Source: Treponema sp.
GTDB taxonomy: Bacteria > Spirochaetota > Spirochaetia > Treponematales > Treponemataceae
Reading direction: 5' to 3'
Assembly (NCBI GenBank): GCA_024402635.1
Contig: JAKSTJ010000028.1
Coordinates: 1 to 33,409 of the forward strand
DNA length: 33,409 nt
Made by a program: the position numbers and the translations under genes. Below the pieces are notes generated by a model. That model had not been told where the DNA came from, searched no databases, and saw nothing but the letters and a program-made list of their open reading frames with translations. Shown here piece after piece: positions 16,925-24,905 of this stretch. Each line of letters begins with the position of its first letter. Position 1 is the stretch's first letter.

Positions 16925-17284
16925 ATGTCAAGAGCAATAGACGGAACAAAAAGAAAAAATCGTCGTGTAAAGATCTTAAAACTTGCTAAAGGTTTTAGAG
17001 GCGACAGAAAATCAAATTATAAACCAGCTAAAGATGCTGTAACAAAGGCTCTCGGCCATGCTTATGTAGACCGCCGCGACCGTAAACATGAATTCCGCAC
17101 TCTCTGGATTGCACGTATTAATGCTGCAGTTCGTGAAGAAGGACTTACATATTCACAGTTTATTAATGGTGTTAACAAAGCAGGTATTAAATTGAACCGC
17201 AAGGCTCTCTCTAATATGGCTATTGAAGACCCAGCAGCTTTCAAAGCTGTAGTAGAAGCTGCTAAAAAAGCATTAAAAGCTTAA
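16925..17284 (+). CDS. rplT: 50S ribosomal protein L20
   Basis: A 119-residue protein with the long basic N-terminal helix of L20 ([31 protein letters not shown]) and the globular C-terminal part ([36 protein letters not shown]). It binds 23S rRNA early in 50S assembly; in several bacteria it represses its own operon by binding the leader. GAGGTGA precedes the ATG. No obvious 23S-like L20 site was recognised in this leader. Confidence 0.97.
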   Translation: MSRAIDGTKRKNRRVKILKLAKGFRGDRKSNYKPAKDAVTKALGHAYVDRRDRKHEFRTLWIARINAAVREEGLTYSQFINGVNKAGIKLNRKALSNMAIEDPAAFKAVVEAAKKALKA

Positions 17285-17302
17285 TTTTAGAGGCTGATAC
17301 TT

Positions 17303-18004
17303 ATGAATACACTTGAACAGGTTTTACTTCTTGAACAAAAGGTACAAAGTGCTGTTGAAAAAATAAAACAGCTACAAGCGGAAAACGATGCTCTTCGCAG
17401 TAAATGTGCTGAGCTCACAAATGCGGTTTCCAGCAAGTCGGAGCAACTTAAATCTTTTGAAAGCGATAAAAACTTGATTCAAAGTGGAATTCAGAAAGCA
17501 CTTGATCATCTTAATTCAATTGAATATTCAGTTTTGGATAGAGATGATCAAGTTTTACCTATCCCACAACCTGTTATTGAAAATCCTAATCCAGTAATCC
17601 ATGAAAATATTGAACAGGAAGAAATTGTTCAAGAAGAACAGGAAAATATTTCTGTTGAAGAAGTAAATGAAGAAACTGAATCAGAAGAAACTGTCAATAA
17701 TGATTCTTTTGAAGTTACTGAAAATAATACTTTCCAGGTAAATAATCCTATAGAATTAGAAAATAAATTAGAAGAAGATTTTAATTCTTCTAGTCCTGCA
17801 AAATTTGAAGTTCCAAATTTCTTTGGTGCACCAATTTCCTATCCGCTAAATGATTCATTTGATACAATGAAGCCTGTAGAATCAGATAGTGAAACAGGAA
17901 ATGAAAATAATTCACCATTTGGAAATGATTTTGGAACAGATTTTGACAACAATATTCAGGATGAAGATAATCCTGATAACGAAATAGGATTTGATTTCTG
18001 CTAG
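17303..18004 (+). CDS. ZapB-like coiled-coil protein with acidic disordered tail
   Basis: A 233-residue cytoplasmic protein. Residues 1-75 form a coiled coil with heptad Leu/Val positions (LEQVLLLEQKVQSAVEKIKQ, LQAENDALRSKCAELTNAV) very like small ZapB-type division coiled coils. From about 90 onward the chain is low-complexity and rich in Glu, Asn and Asp (QEEIVQEEQENISVEEVNEE). The C-terminus is also acidic (DNPDNEIGFDFC). AGAGG lies upstream and the gene follows rplT by 18 bp. The next gene, zapA, begins one base after this stop, which strongly suggests that the two proteins work together at the division ring. Assignment as ZapB is by helix pattern and context rather than a diagnostic motif. 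Confidence 0.7.
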   Translation: MNTLEQVLLLEQKVQSAVEKIKQLQAENDALRSKCAELTNAVSSKSEQLKSFESDKNLIQSGIQKALDHLNSIEYSVLDRDDQVLPIPQPVIENPNPVIHENIEQEEIVQEEQENISVEEVNEETESEETVNNDSFEVTENNTFQVNNPIELENKLEEDFNSSSPAKFEVPNFFGAPISYPLNDSFDTMKPVESDSETGNENNSPFGNDFGTDFDNNIQDEDNPDNEIGFDFC

Positions 18005-18005
18005 T

Positions 18006-18326
18006 ATGGGTACTTTAAAAATTGATATTTTAGGAACATCTTTTACTATTCAGGCAAGTGAAGATACAGAATATCTTGAAAAACTCTTAGCATATTACAA
18101 AAAAATTACTTCTGATGTTAATAATATTTCTTCTGTAAAAACTCCTCTTCAAAATTCAATTCTTGCAGGTATTATGCTTGTTGATGAATTATATCAGGAA
18201 AAGAAAAAAGTAACTGCCTTACAAGAAGGTAAAGAAGTTTCTATATCTTCTACAAATTCAATAGATGAGATTGAAATTAATCAGAGAACTTCTGATATGA
18301 TTTCAAAAATTGATGAAGTTTTATAA
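18006..18326 (+). CDS. zapA: Cell division protein ZapA
   Basis: A 106-residue ZapA-family protein. The N-terminal beta segment LKIDILGTSFTIQASEDTEY and the downstream LEKLLAYYKKI match the family; the C-terminal half is a helix suited to dimer coiled coil (AGIMLVDELYQEKKKVTAL). ZapA binds FtsZ and bundles protofilaments at midcell. The ATG at 18006 is chosen over an in-frame TTG at 17991 because family members start with this segment and the only nearby AGGA would be too close to the TTG. It lies one base after the ZapB-like stop, so translation is probably coupled. Confidence 0.85.
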   Translation: MGTLKIDILGTSFTIQASEDTEYLEKLLAYYKKITSDVNNISSVKTPLQNSILAGIMLVDELYQEKKKVTALQEGKEVSISSTNSIDEIEINQRTSDMISKIDEVL

Positions 18327-18338
18327 ATATAGGAAACA

Positions 18339-18803
18339 ATGAATAATAAAATCTGGATTGATGCAGATTCCTGCCCTCTTTTAGTTAGAAATCATGTAAT
18401 TAAGACTGGAAATAATTTAAACATACCAGTTTTTCTTGTTGCAAATAAAAACATTCCCTGTGAAGAAAATCTAAATTACGAAATGATAATTGTTGAACAG
18501 ATAAAAGATAGCGCAGATAATTATATTTTATTAAATTCAACAGAATCAGATTTGGTAATTACAAAAGATATTGTTTTTGCAGACAAACTGGTTTCTAAAA
18601 ACATTTCTGTTATTAACGACAGAGGAACTGAATTTTCTGAAAAAAATATTAAAGAAATCTTATCTGAAAGAAATTATGATATGGCTCTAGCTGAAATAGG
18701 GCTTGTAAAACATTTCCATGAAGGTTACGATAAACAGAAATTTATTAGATTTGCTAATTGTTTTGATCGTGTACTTCATAGAATTATTTCAGGTAACAAC
18801 TAG
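18339..18803 (+). CDS. UPF0178 / YaiI family protein (DUF188)
   Basis: A 154-residue cytoplasmic protein with the family pattern: IWIDADSCPLLVRNHVIK at the N-terminus, a central DLVITKDIVFADKLV segment, NDRGTEFSEKNI, and a C-terminal FANCFDRVLHRII helix. The fold is PIN-like with conserved Asp residues that suggest metal binding, but the biochemical function of UPF0178 is not established. AGGAA precedes the ATG, 12 bp after zapA. It overlaps the convergent HD-GYP gene by 4 bp at the stop codons. Confidence 0.88.
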   Translation: MNNKIWIDADSCPLLVRNHVIKTGNNLNIPVFLVANKNIPCEENLNYEMIIVEQIKDSADNYILLNSTESDLVITKDIVFADKLVSKNISVINDRGTEFSEKNIKEILSERNYDMALAEIGLVKHFHEGYDKQKFIRFANCFDRVLHRIISGNN

Positions 18804-20617
18804 TCATCATCTTTAATTGATTCATTAATTGCGATAATACGATCTTTTCGTTCGAGGAATGCTTTTACCAAATTTGGATCAAACTGAGTTCCACTTGATT
18901 TTTCAATTTCAGAAATAACATCATCCATTGACCATGCCTCTTTGTAACATCTTCTATGACTTAAAGCATCAAAAACATCTGCAATAGCAACAATTCTTGC
19001 AGAAAGTGGAATTTCTTCACCTTTCATTACTTCAGCTTCCGGAATAGTTGTACCTGCAACATTAAATTTTGATAAATCAACTTTTCCTGGATAAGCTTTT
19101 TCACTGCCATCCCACCATTCATGATGATGTAAAGCAATATCCTGAGACATTTCATCTAAAGCAGTTTGTTCGCCATCTGCAAAAAGAGTTGCGCCTAAAC
19201 AAGTATGACGCTGCATAATCATTCTTTCTTCAGGATCAAATTTAGCAGGTTTCTTAAGAATAACATCAGAAATACCAACTTTACCTACATCATGAAACAT
19301 TGCGGCAATAGCAAGCATATCTTTAAAATTATCTATTTCTTCTTTAGATACTTTATTATTAAAAGCCCATCTATCGTAAATTTCCAGAGAAAACTTTGAA
19401 ACACGTTCTACATGAGGCCAGGTTTCTTTTGGATCTCGTAATTCACTCATTTTCAATGTTCGTTGATTCATTTTACGAATTAAAGCAGTTCTTTCCAATG
19501 GTTTTATAACTGTTAACGCAAAATGATTAATCAAATCCTGTTTATTCTGACTAAAAGGAATTACTTCATGATGATCGTTTAATGCATTAATAATTTGAAT
19601 TACACCGAATAACTCACCTGAAGAAGACAATAATGGAACTGTATACATTGAGTGAGTTTTATAACCAGTAAGAATATCTGTCTGTTGATTAAATTTATAA
19701 GGTGTATCTTCTGCTAAATTATAAACATCATCAATATTTAAGGCTTTTTTATTTAATGCAACCCATCCACAAATTGATTTTTCATTAATAGGAAAATCAA
19801 AACTTGTATATGGTAATTTTTCACCAGGTTTTAATGCACGTTCACGAGTTTCATTCTGACCATATTTAATCTGGAGACGAGATTCCCCTGTTTCAGAATC
19901 ATGAATTACTTCGTAAATAGAACCAGCATCTGCATGAACAAGTTTTCTGGTTTCAGTCAGAATCCTTTCAAGCAAAGTATCTTTATCCTGAATAAGGGCT
20001 AATTCTTTTTCAATTTCAACAATAGTTTGAAGTCTGTCAGTTTTCTGTAAACATTCCTGTAAATCTGGTAAAACATCAGAACAAATAAAATGATTTAATG
20101 TAACCTGAGTTTCCAATGAAAAAGGAATAAAATTTCCCTGCTCGTCTTTTGCATTTATCAATTGAATTACAGCAAGAAGTTTTCCATCAGAAGAATTCAA
20201 TGGACAAACCAGCATAGATTTTGTTCTATAGCCAGTTACTTTATCTAAAGTTTTATTAAAAGAATAAGGAACTTCCTCTGGTATATTATAAACATCAGGA
20301 ATATTTTTTACCTGACCAGTTAATGCAACATAACCACAAATTGATTTTTCATCGATTGGAAAATGAAATAAAGAATAAATATTATCTTCCGGTTGATTGT
20401 TATTCAGGGTATCATTCTGTCCAACACGAATCTGAAGAAAAGATTTTTCATTGTCTTCGAAAGGAATATATATTGAACCAGCATCTGCATTAGTAACTTT
20501 TCTTGCTTCCTTCAGAATATCTTCCAGTAAAAGATCAATTCTTTTAGAGGAAATCTTATTATGAGAACAACTTTTTGAATCTTTTATATTTGTAATGTTT
20601 TCAATTGTATTTTGCAC
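18800..20617 (-). CDS. GAF-GAF-HD-GYP-type cyclic-di-GMP phosphodiesterase
   Basis: A 605-residue soluble protein with a GTG start, GGAAAGGA 7 nt upstream. Two similar GAF domains lie at about 25-190 and 205-375; each contains ADAGSIY, SICGWVAL or SICGYVAL, DVYN and a GY(K/R)T segment. An HD domain follows (about 395-590): HVERVSKFS, MFHDVGKVGISDVILKKPA, RHTCLGA, ALHHHEWWDGS and ARIVAIADVFDALSHRRCY. The metal-binding HD residues are intact, but the usual GYP loop (HHERWDGSGYP) reads DGSEKAYPG and carries an insertion before IPLSARI, so the protein is an atypical HD-GYP. It most likely degrades cyclic-di-GMP under GAF ligand control; loss of activity is possible. TTGATT-18-TAATAT upstream could give it its own promoter. 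Confidence 0.88.
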   Translation of the reverse strand: MQNTIENITNIKDSKSCSHNKISSKRIDLLLEDILKEARKVTNADAGSIYIPFEDNEKSFLQIRVGQNDTLNNNQPEDNIYSLFHFPIDEKSICGYVALTGQVKNIPDVYNIPEEVPYSFNKTLDKVTGYRTKSMLVCPLNSSDGKLLAVIQLINAKDEQGNFIPFSLETQVTLNHFICSDVLPDLQECLQKTDRLQTIVEIEKELALIQDKDTLLERILTETRKLVHADAGSIYEVIHDSETGESRLQIKYGQNETRERALKPGEKLPYTSFDFPINEKSICGWVALNKKALNIDDVYNLAEDTPYKFNQQTDILTGYKTHSMYTVPLLSSSGELFGVIQIINALNDHHEVIPFSQNKQDLINHFALTVIKPLERTALIRKMNQRTLKMSELRDPKETWPHVERVSKFSLEIYDRWAFNNKVSKEEIDNFKDMLAIAAMFHDVGKVGISDVILKKPAKFDPEERMIMQRHTCLGATLFADGEQTALDEMSQDIALHHHEWWDGSEKAYPGKVDLSKFNVAGTTIPEAEVMKGEEIPLSARIVAIADVFDALSHRRCYKEAWSMDDVISEIEKSSGTQFDPNLVKAFLERKDRIIAINESIKDDD

Positions 20618-20652
20618 TATTTTGTCCTTTCCTGTTAATTGGAAACCATTCT

Positions 20653-20682
20653 ATATTATGTTTTAAACAGAAAAAAAATCAA
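20653..20682 (-). promoter_or_regulatory. Possible internal promoter for the HD-GYP gene
   Basis: TTGATT (20682-20677) and TAATAT (20658-20653) are separated by 18 nt on the minus strand. The -35 box overlaps the stop codon of the upstream methyltransferase gene. Confidence 0.35.
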
Positions 20683-21530
20683 GTTAAAATACTGTTATGT
20701 TTCTTAATTATTGAAAAATAAATTGGACCTGCGCCATTCTGTTTATCAGGAAGAATTTCATAGCCGTATTTTGTTTTTTCAAAGCCAGGGATTTTTATAT
20801 CTGTAAAATTTTTAATTTCCACAATTTCAGGTGAAGGTTCAAGAAGTTCAAAAGCATTTCCTGACTTATTGAATTTTTTATTTAATTTTTCAATCATTTC
20901 ATCATTTTCTGCAGGACATAATGCACAGGTTGAATAAACCATTATACCATCAGGAGCTAATAACCTGTATGCAGAAGAAAGTAAAGCCCATTGTTCCATA
21001 GATACAGTTTTTATTCGGGATGGAGACCAGGTATTTAAATATTTAGGATCCAAAATTACATGTCTTTCGGAGGAACATGGTGCATCAAGCAAAATTCTAT
21101 CAAAACATTCAGTTTGTCTTGTACACCAGGTTGCCCCATCACTACAAGAAACTGTAATTCTGGAAGAAATTTCTTCTGGAAGACAAGTCTGTACAACTAC
21201 ACTTAATCTATGTTTTCTGTCAGCAGAACGTTCATTTGAAGAAAGATGAGCATTATCTGGCATACGGGAAGCTAAAACTAAAGTCTTTCCACCAGGAGCA
21301 GCACACAAATCAAGAATATTTTCCGCATTTTTTAATGGTAAACACAGAGCTGCAAAAACACTGGCAGAATCTAAAAAATAAGATTTTTCTGCACCTGGAA
21401 TTTTATATTCAACACTTTGATTTTCAAGAAAGAGAGATTCTTTTAAAGATTCCCATCTGCTTCCATAAATATTTTCATAATATTCATCAAAACCTTCTGC
21501 CCCAGAAAGTTTCTCTTTTTTCTGTTTCAT
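20679..21530 (-). CDS. RsmB/NSUN-family RNA cytosine-C5 methyltransferase
   Basis: A 283-residue enzyme. SAM-binding motif I is DLCAAPGGKT (74-83). Both catalytic cysteines of m5C RNA methyltransferases are present: Cys152 in DAPCSSERHV and Cys202 in STCALCPAEND. There is only a short N-terminal extension and no separate NusB-like or PUA domain, so this is the compact form; the DAPCSSERHV stretch resembles the NSUN3/NSUN4 type more than classical RsmB, but family rank cannot be settled by eye. The substrate could be rRNA or tRNA. The ATG follows the NagZ stop by 3 nt, with AGGA provided by the end of that gene, so the two are coupled. Confidence 0.9.
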   Translation of the reverse strand: MKQKKEKLSGAEGFDEYYENIYGSRWESLKESLFLENQSVEYKIPGAEKSYFLDSASVFAALCLPLKNAENILDLCAAPGGKTLVLASRMPDNAHLSSNERSADRKHRLSVVVQTCLPEEISSRITVSCSDGATWCTRQTECFDRILLDAPCSSERHVILDPKYLNTWSPSRIKTVSMEQWALLSSAYRLLAPDGIMVYSTCALCPAENDEMIEKLNKKFNKSGNAFELLEPSPEIVEIKNFTDIKIPGFEKTKYGYEILPDKQNGAGPIYFSIIKKHNSILT

Positions 21531-21533
21531 TTT

Positions 21534-22871
21534 TTATTCCTGAAATAAATTGTTATTTGATTTTCGATATTCATAAAAATCTTCTGTGCGCTTATGAGAT
21601 GTATCTGGATTAACCGGTTGTAATTCCCATCCATTTAAATTTTCATCTTCATTTATATCAAACTGAAGAATATGTTTTTTAATTTTAAATTCAATTATTC
21701 TTCTTATCGCAGCATTAATTTTTTCAACAAATTCATTATCTTCTATAGCTTTATTGTATAAAATCTTGGCCATAGAAGCAAAACGCTTTTCCGAAATCAT
21801 GATTGAATCAATACCTGCATTAACAGCCATTAATACAGCTTTTTCAGGAGGATAATTATTTTTTGAAAGAGCCCCCATAAAAATATCATCTGAAAAAATA
21901 ATTCCATTATAACCATATTTTTTTCTTAAAATATCGGTTACCCATACAGAAGAAAGACAAGCCGGAGTTTCTTTATCAACAGCTGTAGTTCTTGCATGAG
22001 ACATTAAAATTCCAGAAGGATTTTCTTTTATTAATTCTTCAAAAGATTTTAAGGATTCAAATAAATCTTTTTCTGATAAATTAATTTCAGGTAAACCGGA
22101 ATGAGGATCTGTATTAGAATTACCAGGAAAATGTTTTAAAACAGTTCCAATTCCATTATTTTCAAATTTTTTTACATTTAATTTTCCGTAATTTAATACT
22201 TTTTCAAAAGAACCATAACTTCTGCCATCTAAAAAATCTTTATTTGTATCTGTACAAACTTCGGCAACAGGAGCTAGATTTAAATGAAATCCTAAAGCGG
22301 CCATCTGTTTTGCCTGGTAAATAAATAATTTTTCTGCCTGATCTAATGATAAAGTATCTGATATTTCTTCTGCAGAAGGATATAATCCAGCAAGTCTTCT
22401 TAATCTATTAACTTTTCCACCTTCCTGATCAATAGATAAAAATGGTGGTGTAATATTATTATTTATACAGTAAGTATCAATGGAATTTGTAAAAGAAATA
22501 ACTTCCTCTGGAGTATCTGCAAGATTAAATCCAAAAAACAAATATCCACCAGGAACAATATAGGAATCATCTTCAGCACATATTAATGACATCTTTTCGA
22601 CAGGAGCAAATTTTCTATTACCATCAATATTTACTATAAACATCTGGCAAATTTTTTCCTGTAATGACATAGAATTAATATAATTGGTTATGGCTTTATC
22701 TTCCTGTTGTTTTCTATAGACCAATGCATTATGCAAATCATTTGAAGATTTATGAAGTAATTTTTCCTGTTCAGTTTTTTTTACTGAAATAATTTTTGGC
22801 TCTGATTTTCCACATGAACAAATTATAAAACATAAACTAAGTAATACAGCTGATAAATTTCTTTTTAACAT
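21534..22871 (-). CDS. NagZ-like GH3 beta-N-acetylhexosaminidase lipoprotein
   Basis: A 445-residue lipoprotein: hydrophobic signal with a spirochaete-type lipobox, CFIICSCGK (Cys20 the likely lipidated residue). The GH3 domain shows FLSIDQEGGKVNRLR (144-158), HLNLAPVAEVCTD, the NagZ histidine motif KHFPGNSNTDPHSGLP (246-261) and the nucleophile region FSDDIFMGA (326-334). NagZ enzymes remove N-acetylglucosamine from muropeptides or chitooligosaccharides; a lipid-anchored form acts outside the inner membrane. First gene of a coupled set with the m5C methyltransferase and HD-GYP protein. There is no SD; TATAAT ends 6 nt before the ATG, suggesting a leaderless message. Confidence 0.9.
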   Translation of the reverse strand: MLKRNLSAVLLSLCFIICSCGKSEPKIISVKKTEQEKLLHKSSNDLHNALVYRKQQEDKAITNYINSMSLQEKICQMFIVNIDGNRKFAPVEKMSLICAEDDSYIVPGGYLFFGFNLADTPEEVISFTNSIDTYCINNNITPPFLSIDQEGGKVNRLRRLAGLYPSAEEISDTLSLDQAEKLFIYQAKQMAALGFHLNLAPVAEVCTDTNKDFLDGRSYGSFEKVLNYGKLNVKKFENNGIGTVLKHFPGNSNTDPHSGLPEINLSEKDLFESLKSFEELIKENPSGILMSHARTTAVDKETPACLSSVWVTDILRKKYGYNGIIFSDDIFMGALSKNNYPPEKAVLMAVNAGIDSIMISEKRFASMAKILYNKAIEDNEFVEKINAAIRRIIEFKIKKHILQFDINEDENLNGWELQPVNPDTSHKRTEDFYEYRKSNNNLFQE

Positions 22872-22877
22872 ATAGCT

Positions 22878-22883
22878 ATTATA
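22878..22883 (-). promoter_or_regulatory. TATAAT -10 box directly before the NagZ-like gene
   Basis: A perfect TATAAT on the minus strand lies 6 nt from the ATG at 22871 (spacer AGCTAT). No SD and no good -35 box are seen. Confidence 0.45.
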
Positions 22884-22937
22884 ACGAATTTTTCATAAAA
22901 CTACACATCTTTTTTATTGTATTAATTTTCAAGTAAT

Positions 22938-22966
22938 TTGACTAAACCATTCAGTTTTATTATAAT
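22938..22966 (+). promoter_or_regulatory. Sigma-70-type promoter of the diguanylate cyclase gene
   Basis: TTGACT (22938-22943) and a perfect TATAAT (22961-22966) are separated by exactly 17 nt. The start of transcription would be near 22973, giving a leader of about 45 nt. Confidence 0.6.
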
Positions 22967-23017
22967 TTTAAACATTAATTAAAAAAGTGCATCACATTAG
23001 TTTAATGGATTAATAAA

Positions 23018-24052
23018 ATGAGTAATCTTGGATATTTTTTCCTAAGAAAAAAGAAAACAATTTTAGTCATAATAATGGCACTTTCTCATCTGGCATTAAC
23101 GATTCTTTTCGCCATTCTTGGAATTAAATTTCTTTCTATTTACAATGCAATAAGTACAGCTTTTTATGCTTTAATGCTTATTTATCATAATCAAATAAGT
23201 GATTATATTTTGATTCTTTCTGTTGCTATTGAAATTCCAATTTATTCCATAGTTGCCACTTCTTTTATGGGAAATAATTCTGGAACATTACTTTACCCTT
23301 TTTCAATGCTTATGGGTGTTTTCTTATATAGCGTAAACGAATCTTATTCTGTAAAAAAATATTTACTTACATCAATTCCTTGTATTATTGCCATTCTTTT
23401 AATTACAATCTGGCCTTTTCCACAGATTCTGCAGGATGATACTTTTAAAACATTAATTTACATGAATAAACTTTTTTCTAGTATAATTGCTATTAGTTGT
23501 ATTATTTATTTATGTATTTCTACAAATCAGGATCTGGTTATTTCCAACAAAAAAAATGCAAAATATATAGAAAAACTTAGATTTATGTCAAATTATGATC
23601 CATTAACAAAGATTTTAAATAGACGTTCCACTATGAAAAAACTGGAAAATATAAACGTTTATACTCTTGTAATGTTTGATATAGATGATTTTAAAAAATT
23701 CAATGACACTTATGGACATGAAGCTGGAGATGAAATTCTGGTTGAATTATGTAACAGAATCAGTAAAACTTTACCAGAGAATGCAATTTTCTCCAGATGG
23801 GGTGGCGAAGAATTTATAATAATTTTCCCTGATCATTCAGATCAATCAATATTAAAAATTACTGAACTTTGTTCCGTTGTAAATGGAACTCCTTTTAAAC
23901 TGAAAACTGTAACAACTCCAATTTCAATTACAGGTGGTGTTTCCCTTTCAAAACCAGGCTTACCTTTTGAAAAAGTTTTCTCTGAAGCAGATTCTCTTTT
24001 ATATATTGGCAAAGGAAATGGTAAAAATCAAATTGTATTCCCGAAATCATAG
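23018..24052 (+). CDS. Membrane-bound GGDEF diguanylate cyclase
   Basis: A 344-residue protein. The N-terminal half (about 14-170) contains six hydrophobic segments with short loops (for example LALTILFAILGIKF, LLTSIPCIIAILLITIWPF, IIAISCIIYLCIS), a membrane sensor resembling MASE-type regions. A GGDEF domain follows from about 193: YDPLTKILNRRS, MFDIDDFKKFNDTYGHEAGD, and the active-site RWGGEEFIIIF (GGEEF near 262-266). Catalytic residues are intact, so it should make cyclic-di-GMP from two GTP. The RxxD inhibitory I-site expected just before GGEEF is absent, so product inhibition is unlikely. It is transcribed divergently from the NagZ/HD-GYP unit. The SD is weak (GGA about 10 nt before the ATG). 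Confidence 0.9.
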   Translation: MSNLGYFFLRKKKTILVIIMALSHLALTILFAILGIKFLSIYNAISTAFYALMLIYHNQISDYILILSVAIEIPIYSIVATSFMGNNSGTLLYPFSMLMGVFLYSVNESYSVKKYLLTSIPCIIAILLITIWPFPQILQDDTFKTLIYMNKLFSSIIAISCIIYLCISTNQDLVISNKKNAKYIEKLRFMSNYDPLTKILNRRSTMKKLENINVYTLVMFDIDDFKKFNDTYGHEAGDEILVELCNRISKTLPENAIFSRWGGEEFIIIFPDHSDQSILKITELCSVVNGTPFKLKTVTTPISITGGVSLSKPGLPFEKVFSEADSLLYIGKGNGKNQIVFPKS

Positions 24053-24057
24053 TAAAC

Positions 24058-24066
24058 TGATATAAT
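24058..24066 (+). promoter_or_regulatory. Extended -10 promoter of the SDR gene
   Basis: TGATATAAT matches the extended -10 form TGnTATAAT. It ends 6 nt before the ATG at 24073 and no SD is present, so the transcript may start on the ATG. It lies in the 20-bp gap after the diguanylate cyclase gene. Confidence 0.5.
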
Positions 24067-24072
24067 TTTTAT

Positions 24073-24888
24073 ATGAAAAAAATTGCTGTAGTAACAGGTG
24101 CCAGTTCTGGTCTTGGCGAAGAATTTACAAAACAAATATCCATACAGAGTACTTTTGATGAAATCTGGATAATTGCCCGAAGAGAAGACAAACTGATTTC
24201 ATTGGCGAATTCTTTAAATTCCCAATTGAACAAAGAATTGATTCGTCCAATTGCAATGGACATTTCAGGAAAAGATGGCGTTGAAAGATTTAATCAGTTT
24301 ATTGAATCAGAAAATCTTAAATTAAAAAACACAAACGAAACTCTTGAGATAGGACTTTTTGTTAATAACGCAGGTTTTGGAACCTATGGACCTTTTACAG
24401 AAACCTCGTATAAAAGAGAAATGGAAATGATTGATTTAAACTGTACAACTCTTACCGGATTGTGCGGAATAATCATTCCTTATATGAAAAATGGATCTGT
24501 TTTGATTAATACAGCAAGTCTTGCAGGTTATATGCCTTTAGGAAATTTTGCAGTTTATGCAGCGTCGAAAGCTTATGCTTTAAATTTCACAATCGCTCTT
24601 GCAGCGGAATTAAAAGAAAAAGGAATTAAAGTTTGTGCATTATGTCCAGGTTCGGTTAGCACAGAATTTTCAAACGTTGCATCAAATGGAGCAAGAAAAG
24701 AAGTAAAAGGTGGAATCAGTACTGAAAAAGTAGTCCGCCAGTGTTTAAAACGAGCATATAAGGGTAAGAAAACATCACTGTTAAGATTTAAATGGAAATT
24801 CAATTCTTTTTTAAGTAGGATTGTTGGAAGATATACAGTTGCAAGATTCACTTATAAATTTAATCCCCGTCCTCATAATCCGGATTAA
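24073..24888 (+). CDS. Short-chain dehydrogenase/reductase
   Basis: A 271-residue classical SDR. The nucleotide-binding motif is TGASSGLGEE (8-17), NNAGFG lies at 98-103, and the catalytic set is Ser149 (NTASLAG), Tyr162 and Lys166 (YAASK). The adenine-ribose region contains ARREDK, suggesting NADP(H) use. The C-terminal 40 residues (FKWKFNSFLSRIVGRYTVAR) are basic and amphipathic and could associate with a membrane. The substrate cannot be predicted. It precedes nicotinate phosphoribosyltransferase by 17 bp, so the two are probably co-transcribed, possibly linking NAD(P) supply and use (inference). Confidence 0.88.
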   Translation: MKKIAVVTGASSGLGEEFTKQISIQSTFDEIWIIARREDKLISLANSLNSQLNKELIRPIAMDISGKDGVERFNQFIESENLKLKNTNETLEIGLFVNNAGFGTYGPFTETSYKREMEMIDLNCTTLTGLCGIIIPYMKNGSVLINTASLAGYMPLGNFAVYAASKAYALNFTIALAAELKEKGIKVCALCPGSVSTEFSNVASNGARKEVKGGISTEKVVRQCLKRAYKGKKTSLLRFKWKFNSFLSRIVGRYTVARFTYKFNPRPHNPD

Positions 24889-24905
24889 TACATAGAGGTA
24901 AAAAA

